A stretch of DNA of 64,000 nt. Origin: Lophium mytilinum (Eukaryota; Ascomycota; Dothideomycetes; Mytilinidiales; Mytilinidiaceae). The first letter of the stretch is position 1. Each line of letters opens with the position of its first letter. The position numbers and the translations under genes are program-made. Under the pieces are notes generated by a model, which saw only the letters and a list, made by a program, of their open reading frames with translations, was not told where the DNA came from and ran no database searches. The DNA lies in the NCBI GenBank assembly GCA_010093605.1, contig MU004182.1:777032-841031 (forward strand). The letters are read 5' to 3'. Of the stretch, positions 21,112 to 32,511 are shown piece after piece.

Positions 21112-23599
21112 TTATAGTTTCACGCCCCAGACACCCCGGCCACCACATACACCCACCCACTCGCCCCCTTGTGCCGTGAGCCCGCTCTGCGGTGCCCAGC
21201 TCAAATTCCCGACCTCGTAGTCGCACCGCCAGCTGGCGTAGGGACCTTTCTGGCCGATCGTGCCGCCCGTTCCTGCGGCGCCGTTGCCGGCGGCTGCGGG
21301 AGTGGGTGGTGCGGAGCCGGGCGTGTCGCCGTTGATGGCGGCGCCATTTTGCGCGTGGATGAGGTCCCAGATGAGGACGAGGGAGTCGTCGCCGCCGGAA
21401 GCGAGCATGCCACGGCGGGAGGGTGACCATTCGAGAGAGTTCACGGAGGAGGAGTGCCCGCGGAGCTCGAGGAGGGCTTGGCCTGGCTGTCGGACGTCGA
21501 GGATGCGGATGAGGTTGCTGTCGGCAGCGAAGGTGGCGAGGAGGTGGGCGTCATGCGGAGAGGCTGGATCTCATATTAGAAGCTGAAGGTTGAAAAGAGA
21601 GTAGGAAGGATATGTATGCTTACCGGCTAGTCGGAGGAGAGGCGGTGCGTAGGACATTGTTTGTTGGGCTTTTGTGGGCGACATGCGTCCTGCTGGCGAG
21701 CCTGTCATAAAGTCAATACGCGGTTCTGGTTCAGATCTCCTAGAATGTTTCTCACCTCCTTCCTTGTCTCCGGGCTGTTTTTCTGAGGGTTCGTAGATGA
21801 TTGTACTGTGCTCTAAGCTCCGCAGGTCAAACATCCGCACGCTGCCATCAGCACCACAACTAACGAAGACATCAACACTACCAGCGCAGAATCGAACATC
21901 GAAAACTTCTTTATCGTGCGCAATAAGTTGCGTCTTTGCTGTTAAAGTCGGTATATCCCAAATCGTACATGTCGTGTCGATGCTGGAGGTGATGATGAGT
22001 TTGGGAGACAAAGTGTTCCAATCAAGAGAGGTCAAGGGTGCGGTGTGTTCTGGAGTTTTCGAATTGGATAAGAGAGCAAGAGGAGTGAGCTTCTGAGGTG
22101 GGGGTTCTCGTGTATTTACAGAGGAGCTTCGGGATATGGTGTTGCTGACGTTTGAGGCAGGTTGTTGAGGAAGCGACCATAATCGGAGGTGGTCGCCAGA
22201 GGTAGCAAGTAGGTCGGTGGATTGCTTCTGAGAAGATGGGGGCTCCCACAGTATTCGAGTAACGGGGTACGAGCACGTAGCTTCCGCGACTCGGTTGTAC
22301 TCGAGGCCAAACGGGGGTGCGCCGGGGGAGGCGTCTTTTTGCGGAGTTATTTGAGTATCGAGGATTGTTATCTACATGACCAATTAGCATGATTGAGAGG
22401 TCTAAGGGAAAATAGAAGTGAGGGCGACATACGAAATTGTGAGTATCCTCCAAGTAGCTTCCCACGGCCATTTTGCCGGCGCTGTTGTTACCATGGACCG
22501 GCCACTTACACCAGTCGAAGGCATACACAGGCCATGGTCCGAGATAATTGCTATTCCCCGGTGTTCGGTCGTTGTCATTGTAGAAATTGCTGCCTCCCAT
22601 CGCTTCGTCCTGCATGCTAGAGTTAGCGCGCGGCCGTATGTCTGCTAGTCCTAATGGCGAGTTCGAGGCTGCTCCGGAAGGGGTTGTGGCAGTGTTGCTG
22701 TAGTATTTCTGGCCAGGAGTGCCGCCGTACTTAGGGTCGGGAGAATTGGAGAAAGGAATGTATTTTTGCTCTAGGCCGGCGGGACTCGATCTCGAATAGG
22801 TGTGTGAGGAATGTGAAGCGTTCATGGTGTTGGAACGGGTCGGCAGGGTGTACTGCTGGGCGTTGGTCGAGATCTGAGGCATGGTGGGGACTGTGGTAGG
22901 AGCGGTATATGCGGCGGAAGGCGCTGGGCGCTGCGAGGTGCCCGGCTGCAAGCTGCCTGGGACGCTGCCGGACGACGCAGCGTTATATTGCGAGCCCTGG
23001 GGAGTGGCTTGCTGCAGGTTGATGTTGGGCGCGCTGCCGGTCGAGTACTGGTCGGGTGTGTTGTACAGGTGCTGGTTATGGTGTTGCGGCGCTTGCGCGG
23101 AGCTGTGCTGGCCCATGGCGGCTGAGGAGATATGCAGCTCCTCGGGGTTCCTCCCTAGCGTATCTACCCGCCGCGGCGTCTCAAAATGCTGCTGACTGTG
23201 GGAATTGCCTCCAGATGCGAGTGCGCCAGGGCCGGGTAGACCTGATGCTGCTGGCGGGGCAGTGTGTCCACCGCCGTGGATGCTGGCGAGATTGTTTTGG
23301 CTGCTGTTCATGCTGGGAGCGTTTCCACTGCCTGGCATAAATGCATCAGTGCCCGCGGTAGTCGTCCCTGAGGTTGCTACGCGTAGACCGCCGGTGGGAG
23401 CGCCAATGGAACCCAGGGTTGCGGCGGCTTGGTAGATGCCAGAGGCGGGGGAGTTGGCCTGCGCATTGTGCGAGTGGTGGGAGTGGAACGGCATGGCGCC
23501 GTCTGGGCAGTGTGGCGAGGATGGCGGCAGCTCCGCGTGCAGTGGGAGAGCAAGGCCGTGGTGTTGAGTTTGGGCTTTAGGGCTGAGGCACTTGGGCAA
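21112..23599 (-). CDS. WD40-repeat protein, DCAF7/WDR68 (TTG1/AN11) family, with long Gln/Ser-rich N-terminus
   Basis: Predicted scaffold beta-propeller that in other eukaryotes binds kinases and the CUL4-DDB1 ligase. Four exons, 22433-23599, 21756-22371, 21624-21701 and 21112-21563, with introns of 61, 54 and 60 bp total 771 codons. The first 370 residues are low complexity, rich in Gln, Ser, Gly, Pro and His. The propeller then starts with YLGPWPVYAFDWCKWP and ends with the highly conserved PHDAHLLATFAADSN, LRGHSSSVNSLEWSP, GMLASGGDDSLVLIWDL and WRCDYEVGNLSWAP. SLDWNTLSPKLIITSSIDTT and KEVFDVRFCAGS match family blades. The 54-bp second intron is in frame without a stop, so retention would add 18 residues. 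The true start is uncertain: 23599 or the inner ATG at 23494. Confidence 0.9.
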
Positions 23600-24096
23600 T
23601 GCTGTTGCGGAGGAACAGGATGACTAAAGAAGCAGCCTCGGGCGGTGAGCGCGTGGGTGGCACTCGAAGCCCATGGATGAGATGGCTGTAGCTTGGAATT
23701 ACACTAGTTATCGTGTTTAGATGATTCACCTGTGGCTGGAGCAGGTCAATGGAAGTCATCGTCTAATATGCCAGCCAGATAGTAGTTGTTAGGTGCACTG
23801 TGGGAGCAGCATCTAAACCACTCGATACTAATTCACCGACATGCTCTCGGAATTGCTCCTAAATACGGTTTCTAGTGCAGCAGAAGAGACAGGATCAGGG
23901 CTCGCACGCCACAGCCTATAACGACTCTCATCTAAGAGCTCGTTGTGTGTTCGAGACTAGAGAAAGCGAGACGTGAATATCAGATCCGCGTTCCCCGTTT
24001 GAGCGATAGTTTACGCCAAACTTACCCGGCCTCCTCGACTGACACCTGACTTCCGACTCTGCGCAACCCTCACCACCTGCTCTTCTCCCCAGATAG
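23600..24096. other. Shared divergent intergenic region (WD40 / PPAT)
   Basis: About 500 bp between the divergent starts of the WD40 and adenylyltransferase genes. It presumably contains both promoters and 5' UTRs. The short leftward ORF 23577-23759 could be an upstream reading frame but has no support. Confidence 0.5.
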
Positions 24097-25410
24097 ATGA
24101 AAGCCCTGAGCAGCCGCCTCCTCCCCAGCCTGAGACCGCTCTGCACGCAGCCAGTGCTGCAAAGCTTTCACAACATGGCTCCACTGCTCAATGGGCGTAG
24201 TCGCGCGCTCCTGTTGCTTCCACCCCCGCCATCTCCGCCGACGTTTACCGCCTTGAAGGCTGCTTACGGCCCGTCACTGTCCTCCGTCCTCACGGAGCTT
24301 GCCCGCTCACGTAGCAAATCTCAAGGTGCTGTGGTTCTGGACATCGCCCTGCCCTGTGATCATCTGTACGGCAAACAGGACCAACCTAGGAGCAGCACTT
24401 ACGCTACTACACAGCGGCTGGTGGCTGGGCTCTACAAGCTCGTCTGTGTCATCTCAGCCAAGGAATCGATTGACGTCGAGGATGCCGACGGCATAGACCC
24501 ACGTCTCTTACTTCTGGCCTATCCCCGGAATGGAAAACTGGACCAAGCCTTAATCTCACGACCAGAGTTGGACACCCAAGGCCCCATCATCAATATACCC
24601 ACCCTCGCCTCTTGTTCTCGGCCATGGGATACCATTTATGCCGTGGAATCTGAAGAGGGCGAGCAGATACTCAAGACTTTCCTTTCTAGCAGACCGCAGG
24701 ACTGCAATATACACAGGGTCCCGGCCGGCGTTGTGCAGGTCTCTCCCCAAGCTGAGCCAGCATCAGCCGCCCCTGCCTCAGTTGCAGCTACGATACACTA
24801 TTCTGTTGCCGTAGGTGGCACTTTTGATCATCTGCACATAGGCCACAAACTGCTCCTTACCATGTTTGCTCTCGCCCTGGATGCACCACCCGAGACTGCC
24901 GAGATTGAGCAGAGTCTGACCATCGGCATCACAGGGGACGAACTGCTCAAGAACAAAAAGTTTGCCGAATTCCTCGAGAGCTGGTCCCAGCGCCAACAGA
25001 GCGTGCACGACTTCATGAGCTCCATCCTAGACTTTGGTCCCAACGGAGACAGCCGCGTCGTGGCCAAGGAGCTGACAGAACCAGGCCCTAATGGACACGC
25101 TGTCCACGTAACTTTCCCGTCACATCTGGTGATCAAATACGTGGAGATCTGGGATCCCTTTGGGCCCACCATCACGGACGAGTCTATCTCTGCGCTGGTC
25201 CTCTCGGCCGAAACCCGTGCAGGTGGCAAGGCTGTCAATTCCAAGAGAGCCGAAAGGGGCTGGCCACAGCTCGAGGTGTTCGAGGTCGATGTCCTGGATG
25301 CGGAAGAAAATGATGGCGACGTGGAGCCGGCAGACGAGAGCTTTCAAAGCAAGATCAGCAGCACCGAGATCCGACGCATGCAAGCTGGGAAGTCGAAAAG
25401 CAAAAAGTAG
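24097..25410 (+). CDS. CAB4: Pantetheine-phosphate adenylyltransferase (coenzyme A synthesis)
   Basis: Predicted to transfer AMP from ATP to 4'-phosphopantetheine, giving dephospho-CoA, the fourth step of CoA synthesis. The intronless 437-residue protein has the nucleotidyltransferase signature VAVGGTFDHLHIGHKLLL (the HIGH-type ATP motif) at about 237-254, ITGDELLKNKKF, VKYVEIWDPFGPT-like central strands, VLSAETRAGG and the C-terminal SKISSTEIRRM loop. These are the hallmarks of the eukaryotic PPAT domain found in yeast Cab4 and in human COASY. The N-terminal 230 residues are less conserved and start with a basic, Ser/Leu-rich stretch that may target mitochondria. An internal start at 24175 would remove it. 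No dephospho-CoA kinase domain follows, so that step must be encoded elsewhere. Confidence 0.9.
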   Translation: MKALSSRLLPSLRPLCTQPVLQSFHNMAPLLNGRSRALLLLPPPPSPPTFTALKAAYGPSLSSVLTELARSRSKSQGAVVLDIALPCDHLYGKQDQPRSSTYATTQRLVAGLYKLVCVISAKESIDVEDADGIDPRLLLLAYPRNGKLDQALISRPELDTQGPIINIPTLASCSRPWDTIYAVESEEGEQILKTFLSSRPQDCNIHRVPAGVVQVSPQAEPASAAPASVAATIHYSVAVGGTFDHLHIGHKLLLTMFALALDAPPETAEIEQSLTIGITGDELLKNKKFAEFLESWSQRQQSVHDFMSSILDFGPNGDSRVVAKELTEPGPNGHAVHVTFPSHLVIKYVEIWDPFGPTITDESISALVLSAETRAGGKAVNSKRAERGWPQLEVFEVDVLDAEENDGDVEPADESFQSKISSTEIRRMQAGKSKSKK

Positions 25411-26995
25411 ACGGACTGCAAGGCGGACGCAGGTGCGGCACTTATCGGGCTCGGCGGGCTTCTCGTGGGGTGCAGTGATGATTCAGAAGGATGGGTAAGT
25501 GCTCAGATATGCGGGAGGGCTCCGCGTTTTGTGTAACGATGGAATGCCGGATGTCGGAGAAATGGACGCAGTTCGTGCAACCTCAGCAGTGCAAGCCACT
25601 GGAACACATGGCGCGTCCAGAGGCGACGAGCCGGCATCGTGTTTGTCGATGTTCCGGAAACGGGCCGTTGGACGTCAGGCTAGACGCGAGGGTGCGGCAC
25701 GGCTCGATTCCCGCAGCAGCGTTAGCAAATGGAGATGCATTGCGTCAGTGCTGGAAGCGTCGTGGTGTTGTCGACAACGCACGCCGACCAAAGCAACGGA
25801 TGACTGCAGGTCGTGATCCTTCCTTCTGTGCAGCCGGGCGATGCCTTGGTGTGCGTCTGGTGCAGGGAAGACGGCGAGAGGGGAATGCGACCTTATATTT
25901 GGCAATACGGCGTCACTGACAGCGGCGGTCCACGTCGCGGCGGCTCGTCCCACTGCGCGGATCGCACGTCTGCTGGTTTGCTGGCCCGGCTGAGGGCCTC
26001 CGTAGACGTGCGAGGAGCGCGAGAATGCACAACATTTTCATCGTAGCGCTTGTTCGCCCCAGTCACGTTCGCAGTATGCTGCACCGCTTCGCTGGCCACG
26101 CATGCATGGGGCAGGGATCTGGAAGCCCACTTGCCGCACCACGGTCGAATGAAGTTGCTTGGCCCAAGTTCCTTCTGGCATCGTTGCCGTGCATGGCGGA
26201 CCTGCGGGCGACTGCGCCTGGGACGGAAAACTTGCATGAGCCAAAGGTCATGTGATTGCGGCCAGGATGGGCGCCCGTACACTGCAACGTGCTAGCTGGA
26301 GTGATGGATATAGCGGTGGCCAATTTACCCTGTTCGTCTAGAGTCTGTTGCGCTCTCTGCTCTTGCTCGCGTGTATGCCATTTTGGAGGAGAAATATCAC
26401 TTCACGCTCATGCTTCAGCCCGTGGGCCAAAACAGCCGATTAGCATCGCATCTGACAGCTTCGAGCCAGTACTCCCGTCGACTGAGGCCCTGAGCGGCTC
26501 CGTTTCTTCTGGCACCAGGAAACGAGGGCACCCAGGGCCGGATTGGGCTCGCACATGCAGCCAAGTGCGGGCAGTATACAGAGCCCCCCTCCTGGCCCTA
26601 AAGGAGCTATGAAGGCCTCATGATTCGCCGGTCGGGCCCCCGATCCAACTCGGCGTGCATTCGCAGCGCAACTGCGCGTCCACTCTCGACCTTCATCCAC
26701 GATAGCGCTCGGCTGACCCGCAGCAATAAGTCTGGCGACGGCTGTCATCTTGCAGAGGCACTTTGCTTTTAATCATCATGTCCCTCGCTGCTCCGACGAC
26801 TACTCAAAGACCCGAACCCGCGCTGCCCGCAACACCACGCCCAGCCCTTCCAGCCCTATCTTCGACGCCCGCCCGCTACGACCCGTGACGTCTCTCGCGA
26901 CGCCCTCTGCACTCGGCCCGTACTCGCCCTGCCACCCGGTGTGCTCCCCCAGGCGGCGAGGCCCGGTAGATGCTTCTCTTACCCCGCGGCGCGCC
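25411..26995. other. Intergenic, no supported gene
   Basis: About 1.6 kb between the PPAT stop and the F-box start. Several ORFs of 80-140 codons exist on both strands with heavily overlapping frames and no domain, consistent with GC-rich non-coding DNA. An in-frame extension of the F-box gene back to 26750 is possible but low complexity. Confidence 0.55.
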
Positions 26996-28605
26996 ATGGA
27001 CTTCGTTCCCGGCATCCTCAGGCTCAGCAGTGAGCTGCTGCGCGAGATACTCGACCATATCGAAGCAGACCCCGAAAAGCTAGTCAGCCTCGATCGCCGC
27101 GCCTATCTGTCGCAGGAGTCGTTCAAGCCGCCGCCGCCCCCGGCCCGAGACCAGGCCGCGAACATCGCCAGCTTCCGGCTAACATGTCGACGTTTCTCGG
27201 AGCTTGGCGCCATCCACCAATTTGCCCGCGTGACAACCCGCTTCTCGCGCAAGGGCCTGAAACGGCTGGAGAACATAGCGGGTCAGGAGCACCTGGCCAA
27301 GCATGTCAAGAAGTTCAGTTACATGGTGCCGTTTTTCTACGTCGAGGGTGCGCGCGTCCCCCCTAGTCCTGGAACTGCGGCTAACAGCGTGCAGGCCGCG
27401 AACGGGTGCGAGATCTGCTACCCAATCTGGGGGACAGCCTCGGCTTCCTCGATGTGCGCCATTTCCAGCGGAAGGTGAACGAGCAGAAAGAGATCGTGCA
27501 GACCAAGGAAGATGCCCGCGTCCTCACCAAGGCCATATCCGCCTTCACCTCGCTGCAGCACGTGCAGATTCTGCGAGTCCAGGACCAGGAGGACGGGCTC
27601 CTTCTGGCCTACATCCGCCAGCACGACGAGCTCGGCCAGCTGGTGGAGCTGAAATGGCCGCCTGCCTGCTCCCACAGCACTAAGACTATCGGTGCGGCTC
27701 TGCTGGCGTCGCGGTCGCCCTGCACGCGCTTCTCGTCGCCTATGCTGAGCCCGGTGAGCGTCATCGGCCTGGCCCAGGACCCTCCAAACACCTTCCAAGT
27801 GCTGGCAGAGCGCCTGACCTGCCTCGAACTGCATTTCGACGACGGGTACGACCTCGACAACCGCATGAAAGAGCTTTCCGCGCTGTCGAAAGTTGTCTTC
27901 AGCGCTGCCAAGAATATGCAAGCCGTTCACATTGGATTTCCCTCGCATAGGCCACTAGGCTTGAAGTTGGAAGACATCTTCCACAACGTCAAGTGGGATA
28001 AACTGCTCGCATTCGGCATCCAAGCATGGAAGCTGGACGCAGACGAGATCATCGCACTCGCACGGCGGCATCGAGAAAAGCTGCGTGGACTACGGCTAAG
28101 AGACGTGCTTCTAAAAGACGGAAGTCGGTGGAAAGACGTCCTAGCGTTTCTACGGGACGATATGGCGAGGCTGGACTGGGTGAGCCTAAGAAGAATCGAC
28201 TACGCAAAACACTTTGATGAGCAGTGGACGCTGGGAGCTGAGGTGCCTGACGACCCGCCAGGAGGTGCCTCCGACAGTGATGAAGAAAGCGACGACTGGG
28301 ACCCCCACGCCGAAGCCATTGGGGACGAATCGCCTGACCAGTCCGACATTGAAAGCACAGGTTCTCCCGAAACGGACTCAGAGGCCGGAAGCGACGACGA
28401 GCCGGAGCAAGGCGGGGGCATGGATTTCCCCCCAATGTCACCAGACACGCCTGCGTCGGCGGCGTGGTGCAGTTGCAACGGCCGCACCGGATATCCAGAC
28501 AGCGCCGACGATCTCGGTGACGATGGTATTGCGGTCTCCTACCCCCAACGCAAGCTGTGGGAGAAGTGGGTGGTCAGGCGGTGCGCAGAGCACAGCCACA
28601 AGTAG
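26996..28605 (+). CDS. F-box-like / leucine-rich hypothetical protein
   Basis: Two exons, 26996-27347 and 27395-28605, separated by a 47-bp intron, give 520 residues. The N-terminus ILRLSSELLREILDHIEADPEKLVSL...IASFRLTCRRFSELGAIHQF is a recognisable F-box-like helix set, which would bind Skp1 in an SCF ubiquitin ligase. The middle contains short leucine-rich segments (LTCLELHF, LRGLRLRDVLL) that could bind a substrate. The last 130 residues are strongly acidic (SDSDEESDD, ESTGSPETDSEAGSDDE) before a compact tail. The reading frame is open upstream to 26750, but I chose 26996 because the F-box follows it directly. Family members are common and expanded in filamentous fungi, and the target is unknown. 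Confidence 0.78.
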
Positions 28606-30008
28606 GGCCATAGATGTCCGCGAATTGAACAGCGGCAGAGCCACATCTCTCCACGACTCGCTGATCCCTGACCCCGATAGCCGCCGGGCCACGTACTTAC
28701 ATCCTCGACTGGCTAGCATAACCCAGGTATGTCCTGGCTCCCACCCACTTTAGCCTATGCTTGCTGCGTTTTGCAAAATTACCTCGTCCGACACTCATGG
28801 CGTGCTCCCGCTGGCATGCCTTTCTGCAATAAAGCTGTCGGGCCGCGGTCATCATGCAGCCTGGGGCCTGTACACATCACACCTGCACCGGCAGTTGTTG
28901 GGGGTAAACGCATCGAGGCCAATCGCAGCGCACGCATATCTTTTCCCATAAAGCTTCACCGACCGCGGCTCTAGACTCCTCCCCACAGCCTGGATGCTGT
29001 CTCCCCACACTCATACCGTTGTCAAATCAGCGTGCGCACTCTCAGCCCTTTTGCATGGTATCGGCGTATATCATTTGTTGGCAATGCATCGGGGTTTCCT
29101 GGCGCGACGTGTTTCATGGTGGCACACTGCTTTGCTCACGACGGGTTTCTGTCCAATCGACCATAGCAAATGCTTGCTTAGCTTGTTGTTTTAGATGGGT
29201 GTCAGCATCTTCTGACACTGCTAGCGTGCGGTGAGAGAGGTTTGTGTTCTCTATTTCTGCACCGCGAGCAAATATCTTTATAATAGTATTTTGGTACAAA
29301 ATTCAACCTGAGGCTTGCCTCCAATAGATTTTCTTTTCTTTTCAATCTCCTCCGCACCCCTCTACTTTTCTTTCAAACATTAGGCGACCATAATGAGGCG
29401 ACCAATTTCGGATATGTCAAAATGGGCCATGTGGGTCACGTGACAAGCACATGACGGCTGCGACTTTCCCACGTGGGGCATACAAAGTGTTGGCGCACTC
29501 AACCGCATTCTGCCTCTCATACACTTGTCTGCCGCTGTTTATGGTGCTTCAATGCATTTCTAGATATAGGAATGAGATAGCTTTGGGCTATCTGGAGCCT
29601 TGTTGAAGCATCTCAAGCAGTGGCAGACAGATGTACACACGACCGCAAAAGACAGATCTGGATGAGTGTGCCACTTTTTTCATGCCCGGCGTGTTTCCGT
29701 TGCTAAGCGACATTTATGACTTCACCTGTGGCCAACACATAGCAAACACGAATACAAAGACTTACCTCGGGGAAACGAGCAGGCACACTACCGACAACAG
29801 CAGAACTTTTACATATCCACAGCCTCCAGCCTCGGGAAAACGAAACAAGCTCACTGTCAAACAACAGCAGCTCTTTCATCTCTGCACAACCATAACCCCC
29901 AATCTTGGGAATAGGAAACAACCCCGCAACTCTTTCATCTCCGCAAATCCATAGCCTCCACCTCGTGCCTCTACTTGGCGCTGTTTTCAACCCACTTCAA
30001 GTCTGCGA
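28606..30008. other. Intergenic with CACGTG site and short repeats
   Basis: About 1.4 kb between two rightward genes. The perfect palindrome GTCACGTGAC lies at 29435-29444 and a second ACGTGG core at 29471. Three imperfect units occur at about 29797-29965 just upstream of the next start. No gene was recognised. Confidence 0.55.
29797..29965. repeat. Imperfect 60-67-bp tandem units in a 5' leader
   Basis: Units start at about 29797, 29864 and 29924 and share ACAGCAG or CCGCAA, then CTTTTACAT or CTCTTTCATCT, then CCACAGCCTCCA or CCATAGCCTCCA, then CTCGGG-like ends. They lie in the probable 5' UTR of the following gene and have no coding potential. Confidence 0.45.
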
Positions 30009-31475
30009 ATGGCTTTCCGAGCCATGGAAAAGAACTCGATTGCAGATCTTGCAGATACCCTCACTCACACCGCCATCAACGATTGGGGCGATGGCGACGC
30101 CAGCATTCACCAGCCTTTTCGGCTTCTTGACCTGCCCCGAGAGCTCCGAGACCTCATATATGAGCAGATGCTGTTTCCTTTCGACACTATTGCTCCACAC
30201 CTTGATCATAACAAAATCTGTATGGAAGAAGTGTCTATATCTGACAAGCCTTGCAAAACCACTATCTGGTCTACCTCATATCAGGATGGCGAGCTCGTCG
30301 CGGTGCTTCCTGCGTCCGCTGATAACGAGGATCTGGCTTCCTTCAGCACGTATCGAGATTCCAAGTACTATCGGAAGGCACCGGACATGAACATCTTCCT
30401 GGCCAACACTCAAATCTACGAAGAAGCACGCCCGATTTTCTACCGCATGAACTGGTTTCTATTCCCAGGTCTCGCTGCTTGTCTGGCGTTCCTCAACGAC
30501 CGGCCTAAAGAGGCACTCCGAGATATACGTTCCATCGATTTCAAGATCTACGAATACTGCAATGTGCAGACGACTGGTACTTTTGAGACCTCTATAAGTA
30601 TGGGGGACATCGCACGGCGGATTTGTGAGACCATTAGCCAGGACATGGAACTTCATCATCTGACCCTTCGCATGCATACCATGGTTTTGGACATGGATGA
30701 GAGCCCGCATTTCAATTGGCACGGTCGAAGCGGGAAGTTGGACGTCAACAGCGAGCCTGATGTTCTTCTTCCAGAGTGGGTCCCCGTTTTCCTCAACATC
30801 AGCAACCTCCAGTCCCTAACGATAGACTGGTCATCGAACGTTTTTAATATTGTGGGTCGGTCACTTGCAGCTGTGCGAGCTATGAGGGCCCACATGATTA
30901 AAAACGGGCAGAACCTGAAGAATGAGGGCATCAGAATCCAAATGAGACACGATGTCGAATCTGGAGACGACCTGGAATGGCACCGTACCTCAGACCGATG
31001 TATGCAACTAAACATGAATGTCGACCACCGTGGCAAGACCGTATATCGACGAATGAGACGAGTTCATACCGACGACCGTTGTGGGTTTACCGATTGCGGC
31101 CACTTCTACACCGGACATAACCTATGCTGGTGTAAACGAGAAGCAGCGGCTGTGAATGAACCCGAGACGCATGTTGCAGGCCAGGCCACCGATAGCGAAG
31201 GCCAAACGCACGAAGATGGATCTGACCAGGTCTCAGCCTCAGAGACCGCAAAGGAAGCTATCGATGAGCAAGAGCCGAACGTCGATGAGGCTGATGGAGA
31301 AGAGCACGGCAACGAAGATGACGAAGAAGACAGGCTCTCCGCTGAGGATTACGGCTGGGACACGCAGCTCCACTGTCATCTCGGCGACGAGCAGTCCTAC
31401 ACTGCGAGCGACTTCGGAGACACTGATAGTGTGCTGAGTGTTCATGGCTGGAGCGATGATGAGGCGGAGACATAG
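30009..31475 (+). CDS. F-box-like (2EXR-type) hypothetical protein
   Basis: A single exon of 488 residues (483 if translation starts at the ATG at 30024). Residues 37-54, FRLLDLPRELRDLIYEQM, form the LPRELRDxIY helix typical of the large fungal 2EXR/F-box-like group. NIFLANTQIYEEARPIFYRMNWF is the second conserved helix pair of that group. Cys and His residues occur at about 358-382 (CGFTDCGHFYTGHNLCWC) and could bind zinc. The last 90 residues are acidic and low complexity (EDDEEDRLSAEDYGWD, ASDFGDTDS). No signal peptide or membrane segment was seen. Family proteins are numerous in Dothideomycetes and mostly uncharacterised. Its nearest left neighbour is also F-box-like, but the two sequences are not close copies. 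Confidence 0.78.
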   Translation: MAFRAMEKNSIADLADTLTHTAINDWGDGDASIHQPFRLLDLPRELRDLIYEQMLFPFDTIAPHLDHNKICMEEVSISDKPCKTTIWSTSYQDGELVAVLPASADNEDLASFSTYRDSKYYRKAPDMNIFLANTQIYEEARPIFYRMNWFLFPGLAACLAFLNDRPKEALRDIRSIDFKIYEYCNVQTTGTFETSISMGDIARRICETISQDMELHHLTLRMHTMVLDMDESPHFNWHGRSGKLDVNSEPDVLLPEWVPVFLNISNLQSLTIDWSSNVFNIVGRSLAAVRAMRAHMIKNGQNLKNEGIRIQMRHDVESGDDLEWHRTSDRCMQLNMNVDHRGKTVYRRMRRVHTDDRCGFTDCGHFYTGHNLCWCKREAAAVNEPETHVAGQATDSEGQTHEDGSDQVSASETAKEAIDEQEPNVDEADGEEHGNEDDEEDRLSAEDYGWDTQLHCHLGDEQSYTASDFGDTDSVLSVHGWSDDEAET

Positions 31476-32056
31476 AGTACTAGGCCATAATTGTAGGCAT
31501 ACAGATATCATTGCTCGAGTGTCGATTTTGCAAGCTGGACGGCACTGTCAGTGGCGGCCCCATGGTGAGAATACCTCTTGTTCAAAAGGATGCTCGGATT
31601 AAGCTGTCTAGAACTTGACATGACGCCTACCTTGCGGTCACCCTATTGGAGCACTCCCAGCAATGGTAAACGAGTGTGCACAGAGTTCTGCCCTGTCACT
31701 GTAGCCACCAAGTACGGGGACTCTTGACCTCTGATTGAATCCTTGCTGAGCATATGTTGAGGCGATGCAAGCGGCAGATCAGACAGCAGATGCATCGATT
31801 GGTACCCCCGTGAGAACTGCCTTGGCCACTAAATCTCCTAGTAAAAAGTCTGGTAGGACGAAAGAATTCTGGGTGGTTACTCTCCACTCTTATCTAACAC
31901 TACCCTTGATGTTTCAGATTAACCTTCTTTGCGCTCCCGATACTCTCCTGTCATACTAGTCAAGAACAAAATCAAACAAAGAGTGATTTCTATTCCTCTT
32001 GCTATCCGTGTGCCAATAGTACTGAAAAATGGCCAAGCCCTTTACCCATCCTCCAA
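31476..32056. other. Intergenic between convergent genes
   Basis: About 580 bp between convergent stops. The centre is AT-rich and no gene or repeat was recognised. Confidence 0.55.
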
Positions 32057-32511
32057 CTAAAACACCACCCCAGCAGCCGGCGTAGCAGCCGCTTCTCTAG
32101 CACCAAAACTCCATGTATAGACCGGGAAGTCAACCGACGAAGACAAAGACAAAGACGAAGACGAAGAGGAACTCAAGGTCGTCGAAGTCGTTGTAGAAGA
32201 CTTATGATGCCAGATCCACTTCGAATGATGCTTATGCCCGCAGCCTTCCTTGGGACACGGCTCGCGTTCCTCGAAACCCTCCCCCCGAGCAACTTTAGGT
32301 GCGGGCGTAGCAACCGCAACTGCTCGTTCTCCCGGGAAGCTCCACGTATAGGGAGGGAGTTCAACGGAGGTAGATGATGATGAAGCCGACGATGAGGTGG
32401 AAGATGAAGAAGAGGTTGTCGAAGTCGCCTTGTGGTGCCAGACCCATTTCGAGTGGTGTTTGTGCCCGCATCCCCCTTCAGGACATGCTTCGCGTTTCGC
32501 AATTTGTCTGC
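32057..32511 (-). repeat. Duplicated coding module (His/Cys box, Ser run, YTWSF)
   Basis: Within the 3' exon of the BPL_N-type gene, two copies of the coding unit lie about 240 bp apart: GCGHKHHSKWVWHHK and GCGHKHHSKWIWHHK. Each is preceded by an EACPEG- or EPCPKE-like acidic Cys motif and followed by a low-complexity Ser/Thr stretch and the hexapeptides PYTWSF or VYTWSF. The His/Cys boxes are much better conserved than the Ser runs. Confidence 0.85.

Noticed and set aside
27418-27948. Leftward 176-codon ORF inside the F-box gene
   Set aside because: Antisense shadow; the plus-strand frame has the F-box and a phase-consistent intron.
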